Shown here in pieces: positions 23,018-34,753 of a stretch of DNA of 64,000 nucleotides. The DNA is from Epiperipatus broadwayi. Lineage: Eukaryota > Onychophora > Udeonychophora > Euonychophora > Peripatidae. Below the pieces are notes generated by a model, which was not told where the DNA came from, did no database searches, and saw only the letters and a program-made list of their open reading frames with translations. The position numbers were made by a program, and so were the translations under genes. The DNA lies in assembly GCA_028023455.1 (NCBI GenBank), contig JAQFVV010006469.1, forward strand, positions 744,001-808,000, in the 5' to 3' direction. Within the stretch, counting starts at the first letter, position 1, and the number at the start of each line of letters is the position of its first letter.

Positions 23018-26000
23018 AACTAATTAGAAATTTACATTATCAAACCTATTTTATCAGTTTTTAAATGGTAAAATTTATTTATTTAGATAGAAGAATCATT
23101 AGTGAAAGTGACATTCTGGATGCTTTAGAAAGGGACAAAGTCAATACTTATCTTGTGATAATTTGAGTGAGATAGATTGGACATTATGGATGATAAAGAA
23201 ACTGTTCAACTGGGTTCTGGCCAAAGTCCAAGCAATCATGGAATGAATGCTGTAACTAAAAAACTAACTAATAATAATCTAACACAACCTCTGAATGTGG
23301 TCAAAAACCTTAAAACATCCCTCATACAGCAAGTTATAGAATGTTTAGTTAAAAAAATACCTAGCAAATTTTCACTTTCATAGAAATTCTGTAGGTGAAT
23401 ATTTTATTTAAATAAGAATCTCCATGTGCTAAAAAGTAATGAAAAATACTGATGCAATGGTTGCCCTGTTCATTAAATAAAGACAATATTTACTGTTTTA
23501 GTTGCAAAATATTTGGTTACATCAAAAATTACATTAACAAATTTTATGACATGCATCATATTATTCACATTCTGACTACACAAACAGCATTTGAATAGTC
23601 ACAGAAAATGAATAGAATTGAAAAAAAATATGTTTAAATAAATTACATTGCTCTGTAACAGCAAAAGTTATCACTTCTGGAGTTGGGGGTGGCATACTAC
23701 CATTGAAATAATTATAGCCATATTATTATTTTTTATCAAAACAATGACTTGCATTTTATGATATGGTAAATGAGCTATATGTTTCTGATAATGGTGATTT
23801 TCTGAAAACAGTAAAAATAATTGTTAAATTTGACACTATTTTGGTAGTGAGGGGGGCTGCATTTCATATGTATGAACAAAGACAGTTAAATGCTTTAATA
23901 CAACCCTGTATATAAAATTATACTATGTAAACCATTTCACACACACTCTCTCTCTGTATATTTGAGCATGATTGATAAATGCTCATCACCAAATAATAAT
24001 GCACTGCTGATAATGAAAGAAAGTTGAATCATTAAGATGATGTCTGAATGCAAAAGAAAAAATGTCATGGTACTTCACTGAAATATATTTCAGTCAATAT
24101 ATGAGTTACATCGAATAATTTTAAAGGGAAAAAAATGTGCTTACTATACTCAATCTAATTGTAAGTTACTGGTAGATTAGACTACACTCACATGGATAGA
24201 AAATATAGCATTTTTTGATATGATGAGTACCCTCAGCATTTTGAAAGAATGTTATTTGGATTAACAAAAAGGTGGTCAAAAGTGTCTAGATACGTTTTTC
24301 TTGAGATAAAGAACACAATAATTATATATAAAATACTATACTGGACAACCTGTATCTAATATTCTACCTCAGAGGGAACCATAGATCTCTAGCCTAGAAA
24401 ATTTATAATTTTGTGATGAGGATATCATTACAGGGGTCTACCATAGTTGTCCCATCACATATATAGCTATTATTGCCACTAGATTAGAGAGAGTAGAGCT
24501 TCTTGTCAAAATAAACAATTGGCAGGGAAGACAACAGTAAACAAAATAAAAATCTAACAATTAACAACAATATTTATTAAACAACTGAATAACAAGCTTA
24601 CATCATTGGTAAGGTTTAAATGCTAAGGTTATATTAAGCATATAATTTGACTGATTAACCCTTTTAAAATAAATTCACAATGTATTTGATGATTATTATA
24701 ATATTCTTTTTCCCCTCAATGTTTACTTTAGTCCCCTTTATAATAATTGAATTTGAAAGAAACTTATCAGTTGTGCATCCATATATGTTTTCTATAATAT
24801 CAATCAACAATAAAAAATCGGCAGGCTCAATTATTATAATAGCTCACACATGCTAACTATTACTACAGAAAGCTTTATACATGATGTACTAGATCATAGG
24901 CAATAATCAATAGGGTCATAAATAACCCATGTTAATTAAAGAGTGAAAATATATATGAATGCGTGGGAAGGAAAAAGGCACTTTACCCAATGGACTTCAA
25001 ATTTCAAGTGGTAAATAAATTACAGTCCAAATATATAATAAGAACGTATATAAATGAATATGGGTGAGAAAATCACTATTCTGATGCAGAGAAAAATATT
25101 TAAATCTGAGTATATATATAACAGTAATCATAAGAATAAATCAAAGGATTGAACATATAAATAAATCTTTACAAGATATCTAACAGATCATTTTATATAT
25201 GTATTGACACATAAGCATAACTATCTTTTTTTATATTTTCAGATGTGTGTGACATAAATAAATAAAAATTGCCAATAATTTAAACAGTTCATTTTGTATA
25301 AAAATTATACATGCACATCAATATAGGTCAAGTAATGATGATTTCAAATGTTCAAAGGCATTATTATTTATCAAAAATGAGATACTGACAAAAAACAATC
25401 AATCTAGAATTTTAAACTTATTAATCTATATTGCTTAAAAACATTGCAAAAGTGTAGAGGAGAAACTTACTTTAAATTCTTTCAAATAATTTTCTTTTAA
25501 AATATTATGAGGGAGGAAAAAAATCAAAATTTAATAAACAAATTAGTTTAGATTAGCTAACTATCAACTGTTAATTATAATATGGTTTTTCATAGAATTT
25601 TAATAATAATAATAATACTAAGAAAAGTTTATACTTATACATGAAAGATATAGAAAAATTATAAAATAGATAAAAGTAGACCTAAAAAAATTACACCCTG
25701 TCTTATGTCACTGGCTTACTGGTAATATCTTAATAATAATTGAGGAGAAAATTTTTTACCTTCAGTTCAGAGAGAATGAGTAAAAACTATTACTTTCTGT
25801 AATGATTGATTAATAAATATGTACATATGGCTTGACATGTTGATATTAGTTCTTGCATCTTCTTTCTTGTTTCATTAGCCAAATATTGGAGTATCATGGA
25901 ACTGCTTCATCAGCAGGGAGAAGTGCATTGCTTCAACAGTCTCTAAGATGTCAATAATTGGCTGATTTTGTTGGTCAGTTGGCATGCAAGGTCAGCATTT

Positions 26001-26540
26001 TATGCTGGAGAGTGAAGTTCATTCCTGGTGCCTTAGCAACACATAGAATTAAACAAGGTCATTGGAACAAGTGCTGAGTTTAACATCTAACCAGGTACAG
26101 GTAAATACTGTGGAATCACTATTAAAAAACTAGAACAAAATGCAGAGTGCCATAAAATATAATTTTCAGCTGGTCTTTTATAGACCTCAAGTTAAGTGTT
26201 TTTCCCTCTCAAGAATTTCAAGAATTGCTACTAATTACATTTTTGAATCCAGATAAACCAACAATTTTTAATTAAGAAATTCACCAAATGTATAATTACA
26301 TCTATCTGAAATTTTATCAATACCAAAGATACAATCAGAACAATACTTAATAATGGAAAAATATATTTTGTTAATACAATAAATGGATTAATAGTTAATA
26401 AAGAATTTTAAGGTTCCTAAAATATATAAAAAAAATCTTTTACAAATTGATAACAAATTTGGCTACAAACTTCATATTAAAAAAAATAATTCTACAATTA
26501 AATAAATGGAGCCAATATTATAAACATATATTTTAATGTA

Positions 26541-26585
<45 letters not shown>
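23018..26585. other. AT-rich sequence with no assignable gene
   Basis: The 68-codon frame at 23177-23383 has no recognised domain. A slightly more complex stretch at 25850-26090 may be old coding sequence but gives no named motif. A TA microsatellite lies at about 26549-26590. Confidence 0.4.
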
Positions 26586-26590
<5 letters not shown>

Positions 26591-26594
<4 letters not shown>

Positions 26595-26648
26595 ATATTA
26601 TTATTACTATTTGCGGAATATCCCGCAAATAGTAATAATAATATGACA
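26591..26648. repeat. Perfect 26-bp hairpin with 6-nt loop
   Basis: The arm at 26591-26616, from TGTCATATTA to TTTGCGG, is exactly complementary to 26623-26648; the loop is AATATC. It directly follows a TA microsatellite. It is too short for an autonomous element; it may be a small palindromic MITE or a structural part of the neighbouring hammerhead-like repeat. Confidence 0.85.
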
Positions 26649-26738
26649 TCTTTTATCCGTGAAAACATTAGAATTAATATATATATATATATATAAACAA
26701 AAAAATAAAGACTTATAAATCCAATAAATAATATAATA

Positions 26739-26766
26739 TTTCAACCAGAGGACTGGTTTTCATCAG
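26739..26766 (-). ncRNA. Hammerhead-like core (incomplete)
   Basis: On the minus strand CTGATGA (26766-26760) is followed by one extra A, a 6-bp stem AACCAG/CTGGTT with loop TCCT (26758-26743), then GAAA (26742-26739). This is the C-U-G-A-U-G-A, stem II, G-A-A-A arrangement of hammerhead ribozymes. A short A/T-only stem III is possible downstream, but stem I cannot be drawn convincingly, so it is probably a truncated or decayed copy. Penelope-like elements often carry such cores near their ends. Confidence 0.45.
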
Positions 26767-27123
26767 AAAGAAAAAAATATCACATCTATATAAAAAACAA
26801 AACTTAAAAATAAAATTAAGCTTGTTCTTGGCTAACATACAACTTTGCACCTAAATGGTAAAGCTTTATCTCAATAGTGATTGTTTGAGTGGATTTAAAT
26901 GAATATGTTCAATAGCTGAGGGCATCTACTTTGATGAATTCATCTAGAATACACTCTTATCCAGACAAGATGATAACAATTTCTCAAATCAAAGAATAGA
27001 ACACAAGCTTGATTAGTATTGGAACTGCAAAATATCTATATTAAACTTTACAAAAACTCTGCATTTTATATGGAATCTATGTTGCAGCTTTTAAGTTATT
27101 CTCTGGAAGTGGCCCCCATGAAT

Positions 27124-27381
27124 GATTTTGAACTCATTAAACAGAACTTTGTGAAGAATACTATACTAATCTATTTGGATTTTGATTAATTATTTTTATG
27201 TCTAAATGGATAATAGTAATGTTAGTTTGGAAGTAATACTTTTCCCAATTAAGAAAGGTGGACAACAGGGTATGATATATTTTAGTAGTAGATTGATTGC
27301 AGACATAAAACTAAGTTTCTCTTAACAGAAAAAGAGGCCTTAGCTATTATGTGGGCATCCAAAATATCTGGAAGATTTTAC
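27124..27381 (+). pseudogene. Ty3/Gypsy pol fragment (reverse transcriptase to RNase H junction)
   Basis: Frame-shifted translation gives FELIKQNFVKNTILIYLDFD, as in the FE-LK-L...-L-Y-D block at the end of Gypsy reverse transcriptase. About 120 bp on it gives GMIYFSSRLIADIKLSFS and then TEKEALAIMWASK, which is the SRKL...TEKEALAIVWA block of Gypsy RNase H. Stops and a frame change separate the parts. No LTRs or gag adjoin it. It is an isolated decayed fragment. Confidence 0.65.
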
Positions 27382-27745
27382 TGAGATCAAAAGTAATTGT
27401 AATAAAAATTCTTTAATTATAGTTACCTAACAAACACCCAATTGGCCTAATGCAGCCTTTTTTATTAATAGAAATTCAATTACCCATCATTCATCACCAC
27501 TGCTGAATCTAAACATATTATTACAGATATCCTGATCTGTTACCTTGTATTGACCATTATACAATGTTTGTATGCAGATGCTATAAACTTAATCACAGAT
27601 ATTTCATTTGAGAATAAATTGAGAGAACTGCTATCTTTGTAAAGACAAGACTCTATATAAAATTATTATTTCACTTATTGACAAATACTTGGCCAGCCAT
27701 CATGAAACTGATTGCAAAATAAGTAAAATTCAGTACAGATATAAA

Positions 27746-27892
27746 CCACTAAACATCACATGATCACCATCTCATACTAGCACATAATTGTTGTAAACAA
27801 AGGCAAAAACTCTCCATACAGTAGTGCCATCTATTGATTACTCTGGTTAGCACAGGGTGGCACTACTATATGGAGAGTTTTTGCCTTTGTTT
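27746..27892. mobile_element. Hairpin-forming short element with 11-bp target duplication
   Basis: Flanked by ACAGATATAAA at 27735-27745 and 27893-27903. The interior folds back on itself: about 27 bp from 27793 (GTAAACAAAGGCAAAAACTC and on) is complementary to the 3' end, and the inner AGTAGTGCCA pairs with TGGCACTACT. The head CATCACATGATCACCATCTC and the tail are shared with 40012-40147. Non-coding and mobilised in trans; the duplication length suits retroposition or some DNA transposons. Confidence 0.65.
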
Positions 27893-27904
27893 ACAGATAT
27901 AAAA

Positions 27905-29478
27905 TAAGTGAAAACCTGTTGCAGTACCAGACAAAGAATCAGAGTAACACACAGAAAATAATCATGTTAAAAAGTCTCTGGAAGAAACTAACTATAATCA
28001 TGCAATGTGGATATTATGACCCCAGAAAGTTATGACAGTAGATTACTGATTTTTGAAGCTAGTGGATGGTTGTGATATGGCAGAGTTGAGATGAGAAAAG
28101 TACTAATAAAATCCAAAAACTTATATATAAACAACTGACTGACATTTCAAATCTAAGTACAATATCAAACCAATTAATTGAATAATGTATCCAAAATATA
28201 CCATCTTCTACCTTCAGATTTTTGAAAATTGCTATTCTCTGTATTTTAGTTTGTGTAATTAATCCAAGTAGCAGCTTACTCAGATTTTGCTGAAGAAGCT
28301 TATTATAGTAGCCTATTGAATGAATTATATAAATTGATAATAAATCCTAGTTATTAAAAAAAGTGAAAAGATTAGCTCAAACTTTGAGTAATTAGATTTT
28401 ATTATCTTAAACATACACATTATGACTTTTATATACAATTCATATTTCTTTCTTTTAATCATTAAAGAATATTATCATATTAAAAATATTTTTGCATCAA
28501 CCAAATTCATTTTATATCTGCCAATATATTCTTTCTTTATGCACATTTAATATGCATATAGAAATGTTAGATCATTTTTAGACTTATAATTTAAACTAAA
28601 AATTGAAATTATTGTTTTAGAAAAAAATTGTACTATGGAAGAGCAGAAATAAAAATATTTTACTGAAGTAATATTAGTCAATCTAAAAATTTAGATTGTT
28701 GGACAAATTTTTTATATAGAAGTTATAGAAGTCATATATAGATTAATTAATTTTAATTAAATAATCTTTTTCACTTCATTTTATGAACCTCACATTTTGT
28801 TGCTAGAAATTGATTTATACTTGAGATATTTTCATTCTAGTAGAAATGTGCACAGCAACACTCTTCATCATAAAACTATATATCTGATATGTAGAACTTG
28901 GTCAACCAACATGTGATTATATACTTAGTATATATACAGTAATAAAAAGTCAGAGTTTAATACATGAGACCTGTGGTTACAATGTCCCACAAATGGTTAT
29001 TCATTTGTAACAGTATGGAAATAGAATTCCCACAAGTTTGTGACATTTGTAATGCTACCACCATTTTTAGGATTGAACCTGGGGTGATGGAAATCATCAT
29101 CAACTCCATTTCAAAATAAATGTAAAATTAACTATCAATATTTAATATAAAATATAAAATAATGAGCATGAGAGATCAGCACAGCTAACTTAAGAAAAAG
29201 CATAATTAACTAAGTTCACCAGCATTAAAAATACATATAACTCATTTATCATCATAAATGATCAACAATAAAATAAATCAACAGTCAATATTGTGACTGG
29301 ATTTGATATGGGTACCATAGAACATGCCAACTATTTAGTCTTTGTTAGCTTGGGACAATTATTTAAACATAATTTGATGCATAAACTAAGTTCTCATCCA
29401 TCACAATATTTAATAATAAAAACAATGGATTAGACTTTCATATTGTCCTAAGATATATAATACATCAAGATATAACTA
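27905..29478. other. AT-rich sequence, no gene seen
   Basis: Nothing recognised. The stretch 28970-29095 has a B-box-like GGTTCAATCCT on the minus strand and might be an old tRNA-derived repeat, but it is too diverged to assign. Confidence 0.4.
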
Positions 29479-29479
29479 A

Positions 29480-29821
29480 AAATATGTTGAGAAGGATATA
29501 AATATTGGCTTGCCAAGCAGTAAAAATCTCGATCTATTAATAGGTAATTATAGGTTAAGAGATGATATACGGTACAAAAAAGGAATTGTATATAAAATTA
29601 CATGCGAAATTTGTAAAATGATTTACTTTGGGCATACTGGCAAACAATTAGAGGTAAGAGCCAAAGAGCATAACAATGCCATTACCAGAAGAGAAGATAA
29701 ATATGCATTATATATTCATTACTTGAAATATGGCCATAGAATAGATGCTACAAAAAGTATTAAATGTTTAAATTACATCAAAGATCCAAAAAGAAGACAA
29801 TTATATGAAACATTATATTAA
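29480..29821 (+). pseudogene. Penelope-like retroelement, GIY-YIG endonuclease fragment
   Basis: The frame is open from 29480 to the stop at 29821, about 113 codons. It encodes the linker and GIY-YIG domain of a Penelope-like element: DINIGLPSSKNL and a leucine-rich linker, then GIVYKITCEICKMIYFGHTG (the GIY and YIG strands with the Cys-x-x-Cys pair characteristic of this group), then LEVRAKEHNNA with the catalytic Arg and the H, and IHYLKYGHRID. The C-terminal helix ends in RRQLYETLY. The upstream reverse transcriptase is missing, so this is a 5'-truncated copy. The nuclease nicks DNA to prime reverse transcription in intact elements. The domain itself is unbroken, which suggests a fairly recent insertion. 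Confidence 0.8.
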
Positions 29822-30785
29822 AAATAATTTAAATAATTGTATGAATATTTACAAGACTTCTATCAATTTGGTTAATTAAAAATAAATGGAAAATTATATA
29901 AATTGGCATATATGTAATTGTAAAAAAGAATGCATGTAATTTATTTTATTTATTATATTGTCATGATATATAGTCAATAATTTAGTAATTACTGGATTTA
30001 TATGTAGGTTTTAATTTATTTTAATGATTTATATTGGTATTGGTTGTTTTAATTTTATTATTGAACACTAGATGGTTTTGTCTGTAATAGTTCATTAACA
30101 TAATAGACTATTAACATTTGAAAAGGACACTAAATCAGGTGCTGAAAAAAGCTTTTTATGTATATAAAAAATTTGATATTTATATAGCTGTTGTAAGAAT
30201 TTATTATTTTCTGATTATTATTTACATATTTAAACTTATTTATGCAATTTATTTGTAAAATATTTATTTTAAGTCAAAAAACTTCATGATTATTTAATTA
30301 GATTTTATATGAAAATATGGACAAGTCATAAAAACATAGTTACAGCAAACTGGAAGATATTTTTACTGACCAATGTGATTCATAATATATTTAATTTTCA
30401 ATTTTAAGACATATTTTTATTATTTTATGACGTCTCAACTAAAATTTATGTATATTTAAAAAATGGAATTGAAATAAGAAATGTTTTATTCCACAACTTT
30501 TATGAATAGACAAGAATATGGTCCAATAATGAAAATCACCATTATTATAATACGAAACTCCATTTAATACTTTGCTTTTCTATTTTGTAAATTTAAATAT
30601 TAACTTTTAGAAGGACTATTATTTGATAGTTTACATTTAAAATAAACAATGAAACTATATATGATATAGGAAAAAGTTTATTGGTAAAAATAAAATGTTG
30701 CAAATATGGCTCAAGTTATCACTAGAGTCTTTGAAATAAGAGAGGGGGAAGTTGGAACCTGAATAGATTCAATAAACTAACAAAT
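29822..30785. other. AT-rich sequence downstream of the Penelope fragment
   Basis: May contain the untranslated 3' end of the Penelope copy, but no terminal repeat was found. No gene seen. Confidence 0.4.
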
Positions 30786-30792
30786 AATGTTT

Positions 30793-30941
30793 ACCTTTTG
30801 TTATATCAGTGTCAGTCTATTTTGTCTAATAAAATATGATTGCTTTTATCAATAGTTAATCTATTACAATACAACAAATTAAAAGCCATATAAATAATCT
30901 TTTATCAGCCAAACTAGACTGGCATTGATATAACAAAAGGT
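30793..30941. mobile_element. Short inverted-repeat element (MITE-like)
   Basis: The left end ACCTTTTGTTATATCAGTGT is complementary to the right end ATTGATATAACAAAAGGT, with further pairing inwards (GTCTATTTTG against CAAACTAGAC) over about 40 bp each side. The length is about 149 bp with no coding. Transposase superfamily unknown. Confidence 0.6.
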
Positions 30942-31445
30942 GGGTGTTATTTACAAATTTATTTCAATAATTCTTTTGGAGATTTAGCTTGTGAATTATT
31001 TTAGTAAGTAATTGGAATTGTTTGTTCTGTGAATATGTTTATATTCATAGTGTTACACTTTTGATAAACTGTAAAATTATTTGTGTATTCATTAAAAATC
31101 ATTCAAATTTCATCTAGATTAATATTTTAAACTGTAAACTGGCTTTATTAATGTAAAAACAAAATTCTCCATTAGTAAAACAATTTCAGACTTTCAAGTA
31201 TCAATATTTAATTTAACATTTCCAAGTACCAGTGCTTAATTTATTACTATCTAACAAACTGGAAGTCAGTTTGAAGTGATCATCTTTTATCTGAAAAAAT
31301 GACTTGGCATTGATATAATAAAAGGTGAATGTTATTTACAAATTCTTTAAATGATAGTTTGGTAAACTATCTTGTGAATTATTTTAATAATATATTCAGA
31401 CATTGTTTGTTTCATGAATGTGGATAAATGAATGTGGTTGCACTC
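30935..31445 (+). repeat. Two diverged tandem copies of a dispersed repeat
   Basis: Segments 30920-31110 and 31290-31445 share the GGCATTGATATAA-AAAAGGTG, GTTATTTACAAATT, CTTGTGAATTATTTTA and TTTGTTT/TTCTGTGAAT blocks at about 370-bp spacing. A third copy lies at 3466-3645. Non-coding; class unknown. Confidence 0.5.
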
Positions 31446-32940
31446 TACCATCTTTTTTTCTTAATGTTTCACATATCAGCTACAAATTCACAATATATTT
31501 TAAAAAGCAATGCATCTTCTCTGTTTATTTATACAATTTAGGCCAAGGGGTCTCGTGTATACTTATAAAATATATATATGAATCATAAAGAATATTTTGA
31601 TTAGTGTACAAATATGCTATTTTCTTAATGAAACATGAAAAACACTTTTTAAAAAATATTATTCATCTAATTATATGTAGAACAATGAAATGGTTAACCT
31701 TTTCCAATCATTTATACCTATAAATTTTCTTGTATTAAAGTGTATCAAAGATAGATATAGTTAAGTCATAAAAACAACCCACTTGTTTTTTATAGATAGT
31801 ATGGTTTTGCTCTTTAATTCTTTAAAAGAAAAAATATATAAATAAATATACATTTATTTATTGTCCAATGTTCAATTAATGTAACATTTCTATAAAATTT
31901 AAGTTAGTATAAAAATATAATATGCCATATATGCTATATTTTATTTTTAAGCTATAGAATCCCATATAACTCCTATTGGCTTTGCAATCTACACTATGAG
32001 ATTTCAACAACCAGAATTAGTTTATTAGACTAATGTTAAAAATCTTCAATGAAAATTTAATCTATTAGTGAGTTTCATGATTCAAAACAATTTAACATGT
32101 ATGACATGTAGTAAATATAAGATGTAGTAAATATTGCAACTAGATATCAACAATGCTAAGTATACCAAGAGAGAAGATAAATTTATTTTTAATATAAAAT
32201 ACATTTCTATACCTGTACAATTTTTTTCATCAATGTTTTTAAAAAATCAAGTACATTTTTTTATATGGGTATAAGTTTTTTTTAAAAAAATATTAAATTT
32301 TTATTTCTTAATAAGTATGTAATGTTTATATATAGTTTTTGTTTAAATATATTTAATTTTAAGAAGAAATTAATTTGCTGCAAATATATGTTATATTAAG
32401 CAGAAATTTTTCTTTGTTAATAACTTTATTGCTGTTTTTAAGTGGAAATTTGATTTTTGGCAATTCTAAGGACAATTTAATTATTTGCATATATTTTTAA
32501 ATAAAATTTAACCAAAGCATAAATATTTCATGAGAAATGTTTTTTATTGTTTAAACTAAAAGCTAATATGAATTATTTTGTTTAAATAACATGATTATTT
32601 TCTTTATTTTCAAAATTGATATTTTATTTCTAAGATTAATTTCTTATTTGTACACATAGTTTTAATAAAATTTATCTCATATAAAAAGATTTGATGTAGA
32701 TAAGTTTTTTTTTGTTAAAAAATATAATTGAAGGAAATTTAAAAAAAAGAATAAAACAGATCCATAAGTGCATTTCAAAAAAAAAAGTTCTTAATTAATT
32801 TTTGATTTTTTTTGCCTTCTTCAACAGCAATGCCTAAATTTCCTAATGCATTATGTGAGTCCTGTGATAATTGAATGGTAAAGTAGATAAAATTCACTCT
32901 AATAATATATAATGATTATTCTCTTATAAAAGATATTAAA
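31446..32940. other. Very AT-rich sequence, no gene seen
   Basis: Long A and T runs, dense stops, nothing recognised. Confidence 0.5.
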
Positions 32941-32946
32941 TTTATA

Positions 32947-34722
32947 ATATTAATCAAGCATCTATTTTTATAGCGCGATGTTTATAATTGTAATTCACTA
33001 AATATCAGCCTTTTACAGCTACTGTACATGCGCTTTAATGAGTGTTAAATAATAAATGAATACTTTTCAGTGCCCATACAAGATATAGCATTTAAGAAAG
33101 AATAAAATGAATCCGTGAATCCACTTATTCTTTCTGAACCCAAATGTTTATTTATGGGCAAATCTTAAGTACTGGCAAATAAAGCATGAAGATAGATCAT
33201 TCACTTTAAATTACGGTTCGCGTTGTCTGACTTAATGACATCGACGAAATTACTTAGAATTTACTTAAACGTCACTTTCAAAAGAAACTCAAACATATGT
33301 AAACAAGCATCTATTTTTATAGCGCGATGTTTATAATTGTAATTCACTAAATATCAGCCTTTTACAGCTACTGTACATGCACTTTAATGAGTGTTAAATA
33401 ATAAATGAATACTTTTCAGTGCCCATACAAGATATAGCATTTAAGAAAGAATAAAATGAATCCGTGAATCCACTTATTCTTTCCGAACCCAAATGTTTAT
33501 ATATGGGCAAATCTTAAGTACTGGCAAATAAAGAGTGAAGATAGATCATTCACTTTAAATTACGGTTCGCGTTGTCTGACTTAATGACATCGACGAAATT
33601 ACTTAGAATTTACTTAAACGTCACTTTCAAACGAAACTCAAACATATGTAAACAAGCATCTATTTTTATAGTGCGATGTTTATAATTGTAATTCACTAAA
33701 TATCAGCCTTTTACAGCTACTGTACATGCGCTTTAATGAGTGTTAAATAATAAATGAATACTTTTCAGTGCCCATACAAGATATAGCATTTAAGAAAGAA
33801 TAAAATGAATCCGTGAATCCACTTATTCTTTCCGAAGTACTTAAGATTTGCCCACATATAAACATTTGGGTTTGGAAAGAATAAGTGGATTCACGGATTC
33901 ATTTTATTCCTTCTTAAATGCTATATCTTGTATGGGCACTGAAAAGTATTCATTTATTATTTAACACTCATTAAAGCGCATGTACAGTAGCTGTAAAAGG
34001 CTGATATTTAGTGAATTACAATTATAAACATCGCACTATAAAAATAGATGCTTGTTTACATATGTTTGAGTTTCGTTTGAAAGTGACGTTTAAGTAAATT
34101 CTAAGTAATTTCGTCGATGTCATTAAGTCAGACAACGCGAACCATAATTTAAAGTGAATGATCTGTCTTCACACTTTATTTGCCAGTACTTAAGATTTGC
34201 CCATATATAAACATTTGGGTTCAGAAAGAATAAGTGGATTCACGGATTCATTTTATTCTTTCTTAAATGCTATATCTTGTATGGGCACTGAAAAGTATTC
34301 ATTTATTATTTAACACTCATTAAAGTGCATGTACAGTAGCTGTAAAAGGCTGATATTTAGTGAATTACAATTATAAACATCGCACTATAAAAATAGATGC
34401 TTGTTTACATATGTTTGAGTTTCGTTTGAAAGTGACGTTTAAGTAAATTCTAAGTAATTTTGTCGATGTCATTAAGTCAGACAACGCGAACCGTAATTTA
34501 AAGTGAATGATCTATCTTCACACTTTATTTGCCAGTACTTAAGATTTGCCCATACATAAACATTTGGGTTCGGAAAGAATAAGTGGATTCATGGATTCAT
34601 TTTATTCTTTCTTAAATGCTATATCTTGTATGGGCACTGAAAAGTATTCATTTATTATTTAACACTCATTAAAGCGCATGTACAGTAGCTGTAAAAGGCT
34701 GATATTTAGTGAATATTAATCA
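32947..34722. mobile_element. Giant palindrome of 349-bp tandem units (foldback-like element)
   Basis: A 349-bp unit is repeated head-to-tail about 2.5 times (starts at 32955, 33304 and 33653) up to about 33836, then about 2.5 times in the opposite orientation to 34712 (the marker GTACTTAAG recurs at 33837, 34186 and 34535). A single-copy spacer of about 36 bp sits between the arms, so one strand could form a hairpin of more than 800 bp. Units differ by only a few bases. The same 10 bases, ATATTAATCA, lie at both edges (32947-32956 and 34713-34722), which looks like a target duplication. The unit encodes no protein. Drosophila foldback elements, related to Mutator-like transposons, also have long inverted arms built of tandem repeats and 9-bp duplications, but no sequence relation to them is shown here. 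Confidence 0.85.
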
Positions 34723-34753
34723 GTATATTATCGCACATCAAATATAATATATA

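Noticed and set aside
32955-34712. Regular repeats considered as a CRISPR array
   Set aside because: Units are 349 bp, contiguous without spacers and inverted half way; the context is eukaryotic.
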